64,000 nucleotides of DNA from Micrococcus cohnii (GCF_014205175.1 NZ_JACHNA010000001.1:1488001-1552000), one strand, 5' to 3'; positions 8,747-16,778 are shown, counted from the first letter of the stretch. The notes: generated from the letters alone by a model not told the origin. Made by a program: numbers and translations.

Positions 8747-10255
8747 GTGAACGACGTTGGATCATCGCCGCGGCGGTGGTGGCTGCTCATGACCGTGGGG
8801 GCCGGCCTGCTACTCATCACCCTCGACAATTCGATCCTCTACACCGCCTTGCCTACGTTGACCGCAGACCTCGGCGCGTCCGGATCCTCGACACTGTGGA
8901 TCATCAACGCCTACCCCCTGGTCATGGCTGGCCTCCTCTTGGGAGCAGGCACACTGGGCGATCGCATCGGCCATCGCCGAATGTTCGTCGTCGGCCTGTG
9001 GATCTTCGGTGCCGCATCACTGGCAGCGGCATTCTCGCCCAACCCTGCCTTCCTGATCGGCGCCAGGGCACTCCTCGCTGTGGGGGCCGCAGCGATGATG
9101 CCCGCCACGCTTGCTCTGATCCGCCTCGCGTTCGACGATCCTCGTGAGCGCAACATCGCCATCGCCATCTGGGGGAGCCTGTCGATCGCGGGGGCAGCGC
9201 TCGGACCCATTCTCGGCGGCGCCCTTCTCGAACGGTTCTGGTGGGGATCTGTTTTCCTCATCAATGTCCCCGTTGTTGCCATCGCACTTGTGGCGACCGC
9301 AATCATCGCGCCGCACAACCATCCCGATCCGTCGAAGAAGTGGGATCTCGTCTCATCCCTCTATGCGATGGTCGGGCTGGTGGGCACCGTGCTCGTCATC
9401 AAGGAACTGGCCCATATTCCACAGAACTGGGTTCTGATCGCAGGGGCGCTGGCGTCAGCAGTCATCGGGTTCGTCCTCTTCGTGCGACGCCAGGGCCGAT
9501 TGGAAGAACCACTCATCGAGTTCTCCATCTTCCGCAACCGCGCCTTCGCTGGCGGCTCTCTGGCAGCCTTCTTCGCGATGTTCACCATCGCTGGCGCCCA
9601 GCTCGCGACCACACAGCGCTTCCAGCTCGTCGAGGGCTTCACCCCCATGCAAGCAGGCCTGCTAGTCGCAGCCATCGCGCTTGGCGCCCTGCCCTCAGGT
9701 GTCCTAGGGGCCGCGATCCTGCACATCGTGGGCCTGCGGATCATTATCTCCGGCAGCCTCGCCATCGCCGCCCTAGGACTAGCTCTCGCCGTGCTGGCCT
9801 CTGCGAACGGATCACTACCCCTGCTGGTCGTCAGCTTCATCGTGACCGGCTTCGGCCTGGGCGGCACCTTCGCCGTCGCTTCCGCCGCCATTATGGGCAA
9901 CGCGCCTCCGCGAAAGGCCGGCATGGCGGCCTCGATCGAAGAAGTCTCCTATGAGATGGGCTCCCTCTCGGCTGTAGCACTCCTCGGGAGCCTCCTGACC
10001 TTCGTCTACGCCACAGTCGTCCGACTCCCGGATGGCACTCCCGCCGCAGCGGGGGAGAGCATTGCCGATGCCCTCGGGATCGCCGACGGAGATCTCGACG
10101 TGATCGCAGCCGCCACCTCCGCCTACGACACGGCCTATTTGGTCACGATGATCGTCCTCGCTGTCATGCTGGCTAGTGGAGCCGCTCTGACCAATCGGCT
10201 GCTCCGCGCTTACGGGCGCGGCAGCGAGGCAATGGAGTACGCCGAAAACCACTGA
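8747..10255 (+). CDS. DHA2-family MFS drug efflux transporter (QacA/LfrA/SmvA-like)
   Basis: A 502-residue, 14-helix proton-driven exporter of the cytoplasmic membrane. Helix 1 carries LITLDNSILYTALPTL, the DHA2 motif with the membrane acidic residue, and loop 2-3 carries motif A, GTLGDRIGHRRMFVVG. I take GTG 8747 as start because GAGGACAGGGG precedes it; ATG 8714 lies almost at the predicted transcript start. Codon use is visibly less G/C-rich at third positions than in the chromosomal genes, a sign of transfer. Family members expel quaternary ammonium compounds, dyes and some antibiotics; the substrate here is unknown. The TetR gene follows 17 bp later. Confidence 0.88.
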   Translation: MNDVGSSPRRWWLLMTVGAGLLLITLDNSILYTALPTLTADLGASGSSTLWIINAYPLVMAGLLLGAGTLGDRIGHRRMFVVGLWIFGAASLAAAFSPNPAFLIGARALLAVGAAAMMPATLALIRLAFDDPRERNIAIAIWGSLSIAGAALGPILGGALLERFWWGSVFLINVPVVAIALVATAIIAPHNHPDPSKKWDLVSSLYAMVGLVGTVLVIKELAHIPQNWVLIAGALASAVIGFVLFVRRQGRLEEPLIEFSIFRNRAFAGGSLAAFFAMFTIAGAQLATTQRFQLVEGFTPMQAGLLVAAIALGALPSGVLGAAILHIVGLRIIISGSLAIAALGLALAVLASANGSLPLLVVSFIVTGFGLGGTFAVASAAIMGNAPPRKAGMAASIEEVSYEMGSLSAVALLGSLLTFVYATVVRLPDGTPAAAGESIADALGIADGDLDVIAAATSAYDTAYLVTMIVLAVMLASGAALTNRLLRAYGRGSEAMEYAENH

Positions 10256-10272
10256 ACCAATCGGAGGGGCGC

Positions 10273-10842
10273 ATGATGGTGCGTGAGAGCAAGAAGACCA
10301 TGATCCTCGACGCCGCGATCCAAGTGATCGAGGAAGACGGGATCACAGCAGTCACGTTTGACTCTGTCGCGGCCGCTGCAGGGATCACCAGGGCCGGGAT
10401 CATCTACCACTTCCCGTCACGAGACGACTTGATCGCTGCGATCCACCAGAGACTCGCTGATCGCTGGGAGCGGCAGTTAGAGATCGCCTGTGGAAAGCCG
10501 ACCGCTGAGGCAACGCCGATGGAGCGCCTGACCGCCTACATACTCACTTGTTCGACAGCCGCCTCCCGCGCCGAGTTCCAGATGATTCTCGACAGCCAGC
10601 ACACCCAGCACATGGCGATCTGGGAAGACCTCATCGACCGATGGACCGGACGTAGCGAACGAGACGAAGCTGAGCGCGACCAGATGACCTCGCTCGCCCT
10701 GCTCGCTGCTGACGGGCTCTGGGTCAACGACCTGATCGGAAGCAGGCCCATCTCACAGGACCACCGGAGTGAAACCGCAAAGCAGATCATCGCGCTACTC
10801 CAGAATGACGTCCATGAATCCGAGGCCAAGCCCAACGGGTAA
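10273..10842 (+). CDS. TetR/AcrR family repressor of the efflux pump
   Basis: A 189-residue protein with an N-terminal TetR HTH (about 10-55): ILDAAIQVIEEDGITAVTF then SVAAAAGITRAGIIYHFPSR. The C-terminal ligand domain is helical. The ribosome site is GGAGGGG. The gene lies directly downstream of the pump and probably shares its transcript, giving autoregulation through the operator at 8687-8702. Codon use matches the pump and differs from the host, so the two were probably acquired together. Confidence 0.88.
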   Translation: MMVRESKKTMILDAAIQVIEEDGITAVTFDSVAAAAGITRAGIIYHFPSRDDLIAAIHQRLADRWERQLEIACGKPTAEATPMERLTAYILTCSTAASRAEFQMILDSQHTQHMAIWEDLIDRWTGRSERDEAERDQMTSLALLAADGLWVNDLIGSRPISQDHRSETAKQIIALLQNDVHESEAKPNG

Positions 10843-11095
10843 GCGAGCCAGCGCGCGGTTGGAGAAGGCCGGATCGACGAATCCGTCGAGCGCGATGATG
10901 GGCAACCCTGTCAAGCAAGATCGCACCCTGGCACCTCTGTCCAGCAGCACCCAACTGGCTCTGACACATGCGCCTAGTGGGTATGCTTTCCCGTGCGGCC
11001 CCTCAGCCCCCCTCCGATGGGCCGCCGGCCGGTGTGTTGTCCCGGCCTGCCCGCCCCGGCGCATCCCGTCTTAGCCGGGGCGGGCACCCCTCACC
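10843..11095. other. Gap between TetR and the resolvase genes
   Basis: I see no supported gene. The right part holds the terminator described separately. The left part (10855-10970) has no motif I recognise. Confidence 0.4.
11048..11086. terminator. Terminator downstream of the small serine recombinase
   Basis: A perfect 13-bp stem TGCCCGCCCCGGC (11048-11060) and its complement (11074-11086) with a 13-base loop. It lies ten bases beyond the recombinase stop. Confidence 0.75.
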
Positions 11096-11761
11096 TCACA
11101 CCGACGCGGTGGCCTTGTCCGTCTCCCGGGTGAGTACGGCCCGCACGGTCGAGGCGTACCAAGTCCGCCCCGTTGCCGTCGGCACGCCCTCATCGTTCAA
11201 CGTGGCTGCAATGCGGGCCATGGGCATGCCGGCTGCCCGGTCTGCCCGGATTCGGTCCACCGTCTCCGCCGGCAACACCGACCGGCGCCCCATGTGCTTG
11301 CCCGTATCCGCCTTGATGCGGGCCATGGCTGATTTCGTGCGCTCCCCGATGCGCTTCCGCTCCATCTCCGCAAACGTCATCGTCACCTGAGCCATAGCGG
11401 CGCCGGTGATGGTCGTCGTGTCGACGTTCAGGTCGAGGCTCACGACGGCCCACCGCTGACGCGCTGCCGTCTCGAGCAGCCCGGCGAAATCAGCGACCGA
11501 GCGGGAGAGGCGGTCCAGCTTGGATACGGCCAGCACGTCGGCGCGGCCGGCCTTCAGGTCCTCGAGGGCCTGGGCGAGCACCGGGCGGTTCTTGAGGGAT
11601 GCGGCCGAGGCGGCATCCTCACGGCGGATGTCGAGGTCCCACCCGTTCACCCGGGCGTATGCCTCAAGCTCGGCGATCTGCACGTCGGGTCCGATGTCCT
11701 GTTTGTCCGTGGACACGCGGACATAGCCGACGACGCGGAGCGGGGTTGAGGGGGTGTTCAT
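11096..11761 (-). CDS. Small serine recombinase (resolvase/invertase family)
   Basis: A 221-residue protein with the resolvase catalytic domain: VGYVRVSTDKQ with nucleophile Ser17, then VSKLDRLSRSV and the long E helix MTFAEMERKRIGERT. A C-terminal HTH (MARIAATLNDEGVPTATG) binds DNA. It lacks the large extension of integrases, so resolution or inversion is more likely than integration. I chose ATG 11761 because TATGCT lies six bases before it (leaderless); ATG 11776 would add five residues. Within this element it may resolve multimers or be a cargo leftover. Confidence 0.88.
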   Translation of the reverse strand: MNTPSTPLRVVGYVRVSTDKQDIGPDVQIAELEAYARVNGWDLDIRREDAASAASLKNRPVLAQALEDLKAGRADVLAVSKLDRLSRSVADFAGLLETAARQRWAVVSLDLNVDTTTITGAAMAQVTMTFAEMERKRIGERTKSAMARIKADTGKHMGRRSVLPAETVDRIRADRAAGMPMARIAATLNDEGVPTATGRTWYASTVRAVLTRETDKATASV

Positions 11762-11788
11762 GGGTCCAGCATACATAAAGGGGACCCA
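11761..11788. promoter_or_regulatory. Inverted repeat and -10 element at the recombinase start
   Basis: TGGGTCC (11761-11767) and GGACCCA (11782-11788), 14 bases apart, bracket TATGCT (minus strand 11773-11768), which stands six bases before the ATG. This looks like a leaderless promoter under an operator, possibly bound by the recombinase itself. Confidence 0.45.
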
Positions 11789-11793
11789 TTTTG

Positions 11794-11967
11794 TTATTCA
11801 GGGGGTGCGGAGACCGCCCGAACACCGGCCACGAACGCCTCGAGCCGCGCCCGGATGTCACGGTCGAGCGCGCAGTCGTCAGGCGGGAGGACGTCCAGCA
11901 GCCGGGCGCACAGCTCGGCCACCTCTCCCACATCTGCGGTTGGTGTCTCGTCGGTCATGGGCCTCAT
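11794..11967 (-). CDS. Small acidic protein (57 aa)
   Basis: It begins MRPMTDETPTADVGEVAEL and is a short helical acidic protein with two cysteines. No family is recognised. The ATG overlaps the stop of the upstream small gene by four bases (ATGA), the pattern used throughout this element. A shorter start at 11958 is possible. Confidence 0.5.
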   Translation of the reverse strand: MRPMTDETPTADVGEVAELCARLLDVLPPDDCALDRDIRARLEAFVAGVRAVSAPPE

Positions 11968-12110
11968 TCTGCGTCCCGCCCCTTGAGCGTGGCGAGGACG
12001 CCGGCAACACCGATCATGGGATCGAGGCCGGCGTCCTCGCACGCCTGGGCGGCGGCGTAGGCCCCGGCCTCGAACATGTCCGCGGCCAGGGAGAACGGCC
12101 CGCCGCTCAT
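11964..12110 (-). CDS. Small hypothetical protein (48 aa)
   Basis: It starts MSGGPFSLAADMFEAGAYAA. A short helical protein of unknown function. Start and stop both overlap neighbours by four bases (ATGA at 12110 and at 11967), which supports it despite the size. Confidence 0.5.
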   Translation of the reverse strand: MSGGPFSLAADMFEAGAYAAAQACEDAGLDPMIGVAGVLATLKGRDAE

Positions 12111-12274
12111 GCCCGGCCGTCCTGGACGGCGTCGAGGGATGCGGCGGCCTCGAGCAGCCATGAACGCACGCCCCGGCCCGTGGCCGTGTCGATACGCGGC
12201 TTGTGGTGGTCGAGGATCACGCGAATGAACGCGGCCGCCTCGGCGGGGGTGGGGGTCTTGGTCTTGGTGGCCAT
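12107..12274 (-). CDS. Small hypothetical protein (55 aa)
   Basis: Reads MATKTKTPTPAEAAAFIRVI and ends ...DAVQDGRA. A basic lead is followed by a helical region. Its stop overlaps the ATG of the 48-aa gene, and it begins three bases after the stop of the 224-aa gene. No known domain. Confidence 0.5.
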   Translation of the reverse strand: MATKTKTPTPAEAAAFIRVILDHHKPRIDTATGRGVRSWLLEAAASLDAVQDGRA

Positions 12275-12277
12275 GGG

Positions 12278-12952
12278 TCAGTCCTCCGGGGTGTAGTCGA
12301 GAATCGTGCCAGCCTGCTGGGCGGCAAGCATCGGGGCGATGAAGAAATCACGGGCCTGGTTGATGTATTTCCCGGACCACCAGCTCACGTTGTCCACGCG
12401 GTCCAGACCCTTGGCTGTCTCCGGGATGTTCCCGTGCTCGAGGTAGTAGCGAATCAGGGACGCCTGCACGCGGTTGCCCTCCACCTCGCTGACGATTTCC
12501 TCGCCTCGAGTCTCGGGGTAGTGCGAGCCTGCACCGTGACGGTCCTGCACCGGGGCGACCTGGTAGGAGACGCCGTCCAGTTCCTCGAGGCGGGACAGTA
12601 GCTCGTCGACGGCGTCCTGGTGTCGGGCGCCGGCCTTCTCGGCCTTCTCGGCACGGGTGTCGAGGCGGACGGCCTCGGCGGCCAGGGCGTCACGGATCAG
12701 GCCGTCGCGGCGGCCCTGCTCGTCCTGGGCCTTCTTGGTGTGGGCGGCGGCGATGCGTTCCTTGGTGGACACCTCACGGGTGACCCGCTCGGCCTGGGAG
12801 GGATCGTTCACGATGGTGTCGACAGCGTCCGTGTCGATCTTGCGGGCTTCGTCGAGGGCCGCCTGCGCCTTGGTCTGGTGGTCGTCGGCGGATGCCTGGG
12901 CCTTGCGGGCTTCGTCGAGGTAGTGGGCGGGGGTTCGCTTCATGAGGGGCAT
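12278..12952 (-). CDS. Hypothetical coiled-coil protein (224 aa)
   Basis: Residues about 8-120 are charged, Ala/Glu/Arg-rich and heptad-like (DEARKAQASADDHQTKAQAAL and further), indicating a long coiled coil. The C-terminal 90 residues form a globular part with YYLEHGNIPETAKGLDRVD and WWSGKYINQARDFF. GGAG lies ten bases before ATG 12952. I recognise no family. It is flanked by other small element genes in the same direction, so a role in element maintenance or transfer is a guess. Confidence 0.65.
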   Translation of the reverse strand: MPLMKRTPAHYLDEARKAQASADDHQTKAQAALDEARKIDTDAVDTIVNDPSQAERVTREVSTKERIAAAHTKKAQDEQGRRDGLIRDALAAEAVRLDTRAEKAEKAGARHQDAVDELLSRLEELDGVSYQVAPVQDRHGAGSHYPETRGEEIVSEVEGNRVQASLIRYYLEHGNIPETAKGLDRVDNVSWWSGKYINQARDFFIAPMLAAQQAGTILDYTPED

Positions 12953-12973
12953 AGAGGTGTCTCCGTTCAGGAT

Positions 12974-13501
12974 TCAAGCCAGGGGCGTGATGGTGCCGCC
13001 GCGGATATCGCGGATGCGCTCGACGCTGCGGGTGGCACGGTTCTCGGTCGTCGTGGTGCGCGCCGGCGTCGTGGTCGTGGTGCCGATAGTGCGGGCCTCA
13101 GCGTGGAGGGCCTCGGCCACGGTGGCGAGAACGTCGTCGACGTAGGGGGACGAGAACTGGTGCTTCTCGATCAGCTCGGAACGCTTGTTCCGGGCCTCCC
13201 AGACTGCATCCTCGTCGGTGAGGCTCGGGCGCGCCCGACGGGCGGCGGCCGCGTAGGCGTTCACACCGGCGTTCACGGCGGCGTGATGGCGCAGACGGTC
13301 CGGGACGTCGCCGGCGTGGACGACGCGGGCCTCGGCGGCCTCACGGAACAGTTCGAGGTGCTTGGACATGTCGAGCGGTTGCGCCTGCGGTGCGCTCTTG
13401 GACGTGTCGAGGGCGTCGACGACGCGGCGGGTGGCGCGGGCGGCGGCGTCGGTGGGCTTGCCGTCGAGGGCGTTAGCGAGGTCGCGCTGCGTGTATTGCA
13501 T
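12974..13501 (-). CDS. Hypothetical protein (175 aa)
   Basis: It starts MQYTQRDLANALDGKPTDAA with GGGAG upstream. Predicted helical, Ala/Arg-rich, with a Thr-rich linker (TIGTTTTTPARTTTT) near the end. No catalytic motif is visible. The first residues resemble a short DNA- or partner-binding helix, but I cannot assign it. It lies 21 bp upstream of the coiled-coil gene, probably one operon. Confidence 0.6.
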   Translation of the reverse strand: MQYTQRDLANALDGKPTDAAARATRRVVDALDTSKSAPQAQPLDMSKHLELFREAAEARVVHAGDVPDRLRHHAAVNAGVNAYAAAARRARPSLTDEDAVWEARNKRSELIEKHQFSSPYVDDVLATVAEALHAEARTIGTTTTTPARTTTTENRATRSVERIRDIRGGTITPLA

Positions 13502-13659
13502 GGCGGGTCTCCCAGGGTTGAAAACGGTGGAGTGTGCGGGGGCGTCCGATCACCAACGAACGCCCCCACCGCCGACAGGAAGATCACGAGAAACCGTCGG
13601 CGACCGGCCCCGACATAGGAGGACAACCCAATAGGCCGGTACATCTCCACCATGTCGAG

Positions 13660-14094
13660 TTAGGCCGCGTCGAGGTTCCGCGCCTCCGCCTCGCGGTAGT
13701 TCCGGGACTCGAGGTAGTCCGCCAGGCTCTCCGGCTCGATGTACCAGGCGTTTCCCTCGCTGCGTGCGGTCACGAGACCCGCACGGCACCACGCCCGGAC
13801 CGTCTCGGCGCTCTTGCCGATCTGCGCGGCCGCCTGCGCGGTGGTGATCCACCTCGACGCGGCGCCCTCGACCGGGGGTAGCGGGGTGACGGTCTGCCGG
13901 AGGTGGTGCTGATACTCGGCGGCCGCGTTGTTCAGCTGCGCCCAACCGAACCGGGCCGCTTCCAGTCCCTCGGGGTGCTGCGCGAACTTCAGTGCGACCT
14001 CCGGCCAGGAGACCGTGCGGACCAGCACTAGGGCCAGCGGCGCCGGCACTGAGGCACACACCAGACCGGCGGGCATCCGCTGATAGGTGCTCAT
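13660..14094 (-). CDS. HTH (MerR/excisionase-type) DNA-binding protein
   Basis: A 144-residue protein. The C-terminal third is a helix-turn-helix of the excisionase/MerR type: WITTAQAAAQIGKSAETVRA then WCRAGLVTARSEGNAWYIEPESLADYL (about 83-130). The N-terminal part is a helical domain without a known signature. Its ATG overlaps the stop of the upstream 192-aa gene (ATGA). Possibly a transcriptional regulator of the element's left operon. Confidence 0.75.
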   Translation of the reverse strand: MSTYQRMPAGLVCASVPAPLALVLVRTVSWPEVALKFAQHPEGLEAARFGWAQLNNAAAEYQHHLRQTVTPLPPVEGAASRWITTAQAAAQIGKSAETVRAWCRAGLVTARSEGNAWYIEPESLADYLESRNYREAEARNLDAA

Positions 14095-14669
14095 GCGGCC
14101 ACCTCCCCGGCGTCCAGGGACCGGAAAATCCGGGCCAACTCATCACGGGCCGCCGCTTCCTCATCGCGGGGCAGGGCGAGGAACACGAGCAGCCGATCCA
14201 CCACACCGACCAGGACAGCCGCCTGTGCCTCGGAGAGCTGCACCCGGCGTTCGTCGAGGCCGAGCCGCCCCAACGCGGTGAGCATCCGGCCTAACCGGTC
14301 CTGGTACTGGCCGAGCAGATCGAGTTCCGCCCGAACTTGTTCCGTGCCCAGCGGCGACGGATACCGGACGTCCTCCAACGAGTTCACCCGCTGCCCCAAC
14401 GCCCGGACCGTTGCCCGGACTTCTGCGGCCAGCTCCGCCAACGCGAGGACCGGGTCGTCGATAGGCTCCACGGCCTCGAACGCAAGCACCGCCCGGGCAT
14501 CCGCCTCGAGGGCCTGGGCCTGCACGCGACGTTCAGCCGCGGCCCGGGCCTGGGGCGCCTTCCCTCCGTGCGAGGCACACACGGTGGCCCCGCGCATCGG
14601 TGGCCGGCCACACCGTTCTCCGGCCCGGTTCCTGGCCGTGCAGCGGTGTTCCATGGGGTCGGTCATCAT
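14091..14669 (-). CDS. Zinc-motif protein of phage/ICE type (192 aa)
   Basis: The N-terminus CTARNRAGERCGRPP then ATVCASHGGKAPQ has the three-cysteine-plus-histidine CxxHGG motif seen in many actinobacterial phage and integrative-element proteins, some of which sit next to terminase genes. The remaining 150 residues are helical and charged. No large terminase is present, so I do not call it a terminase subunit. The start uses ATGATG next to GGAGG, overlapping the upstream stop. Confidence 0.6.
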   Translation of the reverse strand: MMTDPMEHRCTARNRAGERCGRPPMRGATVCASHGGKAPQARAAAERRVQAQALEADARAVLAFEAVEPIDDPVLALAELAAEVRATVRALGQRVNSLEDVRYPSPLGTEQVRAELDLLGQYQDRLGRMLTALGRLGLDERRVQLSEAQAAVLVGVVDRLLVFLALPRDEEAAARDELARIFRSLDAGEVAA

Positions 14670-14848
14670 GCCTCCGTTCTATGGGGTCGGGGCCGCGGCC
14701 GGCGGTCGAGGATGTCGGGGGATGCGAGGCCGCGGTGGACGAGGTCGCGGGCGTAGTCCTCGGGGGTGGGGGTGTTGGCGGCGTCGTAGGCGGCGGTTTC
14801 GCGGGCGCGGCGTTTGCGGGTGTCGGGGTTGTGGCGCTGGCGGCTCAT
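14666..14848 (-). CDS. Small basic protein (60 aa)
   Basis: It begins MSRQRHNPDTRKRRARETAA, a strongly basic lead that could contact nucleic acid. The gene is coupled by ATGA overlap to a 39-aa gene upstream and to the zinc-motif gene downstream. No family recognised. Confidence 0.5.
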   Translation of the reverse strand: MSRQRHNPDTRKRRARETAAYDAANTPTPEDYARDLVHRGLASPDILDRRPRPRPHRTEA

Positions 14849-14964
14849 TCGTTGTCCTCCGGGGTGTCAGTCGGCAGGGGCTGCTCGGGGGTTCCGTCGG
14901 CGGCGGTGAGGGTGAGGGCGAGGAACTCGGCGATGGTGCTGTGGTTGTAGTGCGGGTGCTTCAT
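14845..14964 (-). CDS. Very small protein (39 aa)
   Basis: It reads MKHPHYNHSTIAEFLALTLT and ends PEDNE. GAGG lies 8-9 bases before the ATG, and the TGA overlaps the next ATG. It is the first gene of the 14964-13660 transcript, directly after the repeat region. Function unknown. Confidence 0.45.
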   Translation of the reverse strand: MKHPHYNHSTIAEFLALTLTAADGTPEQPLPTDTPEDNE

Positions 14965-15008
14965 TTCGGGTGACCTCGTTTCAGTGCTGGTCGGGGTGGG
15001 GGGCGTCA

Positions 15009-15032
15009 CGGTCCCCCCTTACAGGGGGACCG
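15009..15032. terminator. Hairpin in the repeat region
   Basis: CGGTCCCCC (15009-15017) pairs perfectly with GGGGGACCG (15024-15032) across a six-base loop. It may terminate the repA-containing operon or be part of an origin structure. Confidence 0.5.
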
Positions 15033-15038
15033 GTGAAC

Positions 15039-15178
15039 GTGACCCCCTCGGGTCCGTGACCCCCGTGAGGGGGTGCGTGACCCCGTTTCATGCGGATTCC
15101 GTGGCCCTCGTGAGGGGTGCGTGACCCTGGCGGGAGGGGCACGCGAAAACGGGTCCGCGTGAGGGGTGCGTGAGGGGT
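15039..15178. repeat. Iteron-like direct repeats next to the RepA-like gene
   Basis: Three copies of CGTGAGGGG(G)TGCGTGA start at 15064, 15109 and 15158 (spacing 45 and 49 bp). They are interspersed with several GTGACCC copies in either spacing. The cluster lies in the non-coding stretch immediately after the RepA-like ATPase gene. It resembles an initiator-binding iteron array or a promoter control region. Confidence 0.55.
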
Positions 15179-16246
15179 CTAGCCGCTGTCCGGGATCGTG
15201 TAGACCGTTGCCATGGCAGCTCCGCTCTGGGCGGTTTGCGGGGTCTTCTCGAGTTGCTTGGAACGGGCCAGACCGTCGAGTTTCCGGTGTGCCTTCTCGA
15301 CCTCGTTCCGGCTCGGGGCGTCGGTGGCGAACATGACGCCGGCCAGATCGTTCACGGTGATCTGTCCTCGCGCCCTGACGATGGTCAGCGGGTCCGCGTC
15401 GTTCACGACTGTTGATAGGCCGGTGCGGGCGTCGTGCAGCACGTCGAACGGCCCCACCTCGTCGGCGGGCTGTTTGAGGTGCCGGAACTTCACCACTGCG
15501 TCACCGGGTGCCCCGTCGAGGTGGACCACGGACCCGGCGCCGGTGGTGATCCAGGTCGACCCGTACACGGCGTCAATGCCCTTGGGGCTGTCGGCTCTGG
15601 CCTTGATCTGGTGGTGCAGTTCGAGGACCTGCACGCCGTCGACGAGGGCGCCCTGTCGGGCACGGTTCCAGCCGGCGCCCACCCGGTCGTCGGACAGACC
15701 CATGGCGGCGTCTTTGAGGCTGTCGACCACGACGTGTGAGGCGCGGGCCTCACGGCACATCTGTCGCAGCAGCTCGGTTCGGTCGGCCATGTCCTCGGGC
15801 GGCGGCCCGGGCCACACCTTCAACCGGCGGGAGACCGCGTCACGTTGGGCCGGGTGGAACTGCCTCGACAGTGAGCGTGCGGCCTGCCGCGGCCGGTCCA
15901 TCGCCAGATAGAGCACGTTCCCGGCGGCCGGGGCCACGGGTTGCCCGAGTACGTCGCTGTCTCCGAGGACGAGGGCACGGACGAGTTGCCCGGCGATGGT
16001 GGTCTTACCGACACCGGACCCGCCGTAGACGATCAGTGCTTCGCCCTCGGCCCACAACACATCGTTGCCGGCTCCCCAGACTGCGGGGATGGTCTCGGGC
16101 TGGTCGAAGATGAAGGCCCCGCCGTCGAGGTAGTGCCGCCCGGTGGGCAGCGACTCGTCCGGGTAGAGCGAGGGGTCGAAGTAGTCCGGGCGTTCTGGCG
16201 CGCTCTCGGACATGTCCAGGTTCTCGAGGTCGTGCGGTGTCGTCAC
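15179..16246 (-). CDS. RepA-like AAA ATPase (replicative helicase type)
   Basis: A 355-residue P-loop ATPase. Walker A is VYGGSGVGKTTIAGQL (about 72-87) and Walker B is VVVDSLKDA (about 174-182). The arrangement and the LYLAMDRPRQ and ELHHQ-type sensor segments match plasmid RepA/RAD55-like hexameric helicases. A winged-helix-like tail follows. It would unwind the element's origin after excision or act in its mobilisation. The GTG start overlaps the preceding stop (GTGA). The iteron-like repeats directly downstream fit a replication module. Confidence 0.75.
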   Translation of the reverse strand: MTTPHDLENLDMSESAPERPDYFDPSLYPDESLPTGRHYLDGGAFIFDQPETIPAVWGAGNDVLWAEGEALIVYGGSGVGKTTIAGQLVRALVLGDSDVLGQPVAPAAGNVLYLAMDRPRQAARSLSRQFHPAQRDAVSRRLKVWPGPPPEDMADRTELLRQMCREARASHVVVDSLKDAAMGLSDDRVGAGWNRARQGALVDGVQVLELHHQIKARADSPKGIDAVYGSTWITTGAGSVVHLDGAPGDAVVKFRHLKQPADEVGPFDVLHDARTGLSTVVNDADPLTIVRARGQITVNDLAGVMFATDAPSRNEVEKAHRKLDGLARSKQLEKTPQTAQSGAAMATVYTIPDSG

Positions 16247-16488
16247 GCGGCCGTGTCACCGCCCTGCGTGTGGGCGTGCTGGTGCCAGGCGCGGAACCGG
16301 GCAACAGACCGGGCGTGTGCCGCGTCGGGGCCGTCCCACCCGGTGAAGATGCGGGAGACGGAATCCCGCACGTAGGGATCGTTCACGGCCTCCGCACGGG
16401 CGCGGGTGTGGGCTGCGTTGTACAGGGTCCGGTCGTGCTCGATCTGCGTCTCGATGTCCGGGGCACCACAGGTGGGGCACTGACTCAC
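16243..16488 (-). CDS. Hypothetical protein with one CxxC (81 aa)
   Basis: It starts at GTG with SQCPTCGAPDIETQIEHDR, a single zinc-knuckle-like pair, then a helical part. Start and stop overlap both neighbours as GTGA. No assignment; part of the coupled operon that ends in the RepA-like gene. Confidence 0.55.
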   Translation of the reverse strand: MSQCPTCGAPDIETQIEHDRTLYNAAHTRARAEAVNDPYVRDSVSRIFTGWDGPDAAHARSVARFRAWHQHAHTQGGDTAA

Positions 16489-16778
16489 TCGGACCACCCG
16501 CCCGGGGTCTCGACCGGCTCGAGTCGGCACAGGACGACGTCGGCCCGGTGACCGCGCTCGACTGCACGGTCCGCGGCACGCTGCGCGGGCTGCGCCTGGA
16601 GGAACACACGCCGCCGGTGCCGGGGTTCGGGGTCGCTGGGGACCTCGACGACGAGGACGAACACGCCCCGTACGAGGTCGTCTGCACCGGGTAGACTTGT
16701 GGTGTCGCCGTTCAACGACTTTGCAGACGCCGTCTCCGTGCCGTGGGGGCGGCGTTCTTCATGTCCGGGATGGGTCAC
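16485..16778 (-). CDS. Hypothetical protein (97 aa)
   Basis: It starts at GTG (THPGHEERRPHGTETASAKS) in a GTGA overlap with the stop of the 44-aa gene. The second half, beginning VFVLVVEVPSDPEPRHRRRVFL, looks like a small beta-strand domain. The first 30 residues look poorly structured, so the true start may be internal. Function unknown. Confidence 0.45.
   Translation of the reverse strand: MTHPGHEERRPHGTETASAKSLNGDTTSLPGADDLVRGVFVLVVEVPSDPEPRHRRRVFLQAQPAQRAADRAVERGHRADVVLCRLEPVETPGGWSE
16692..16752 (+). ncRNA. Possible antisense RNA within the RepA operon
   Basis: On the plus strand TAGACT (16692-16697) could be a -10 box. About 25-35 bases further is a GC-rich hairpin (GACGCCG ... CGGCGTTC) followed by TTCTTC. 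This is the layout of a short counter-transcript, as used by plasmids for copy control. No good -35 box is visible, so the call is weak. Confidence 0.25.

Noticed and set aside
10843-11047. Insertion-sequence remnant between TetR and the resolvase
   Set aside because: No terminal inverted repeats or transposase fragment could be recognised in the translations.
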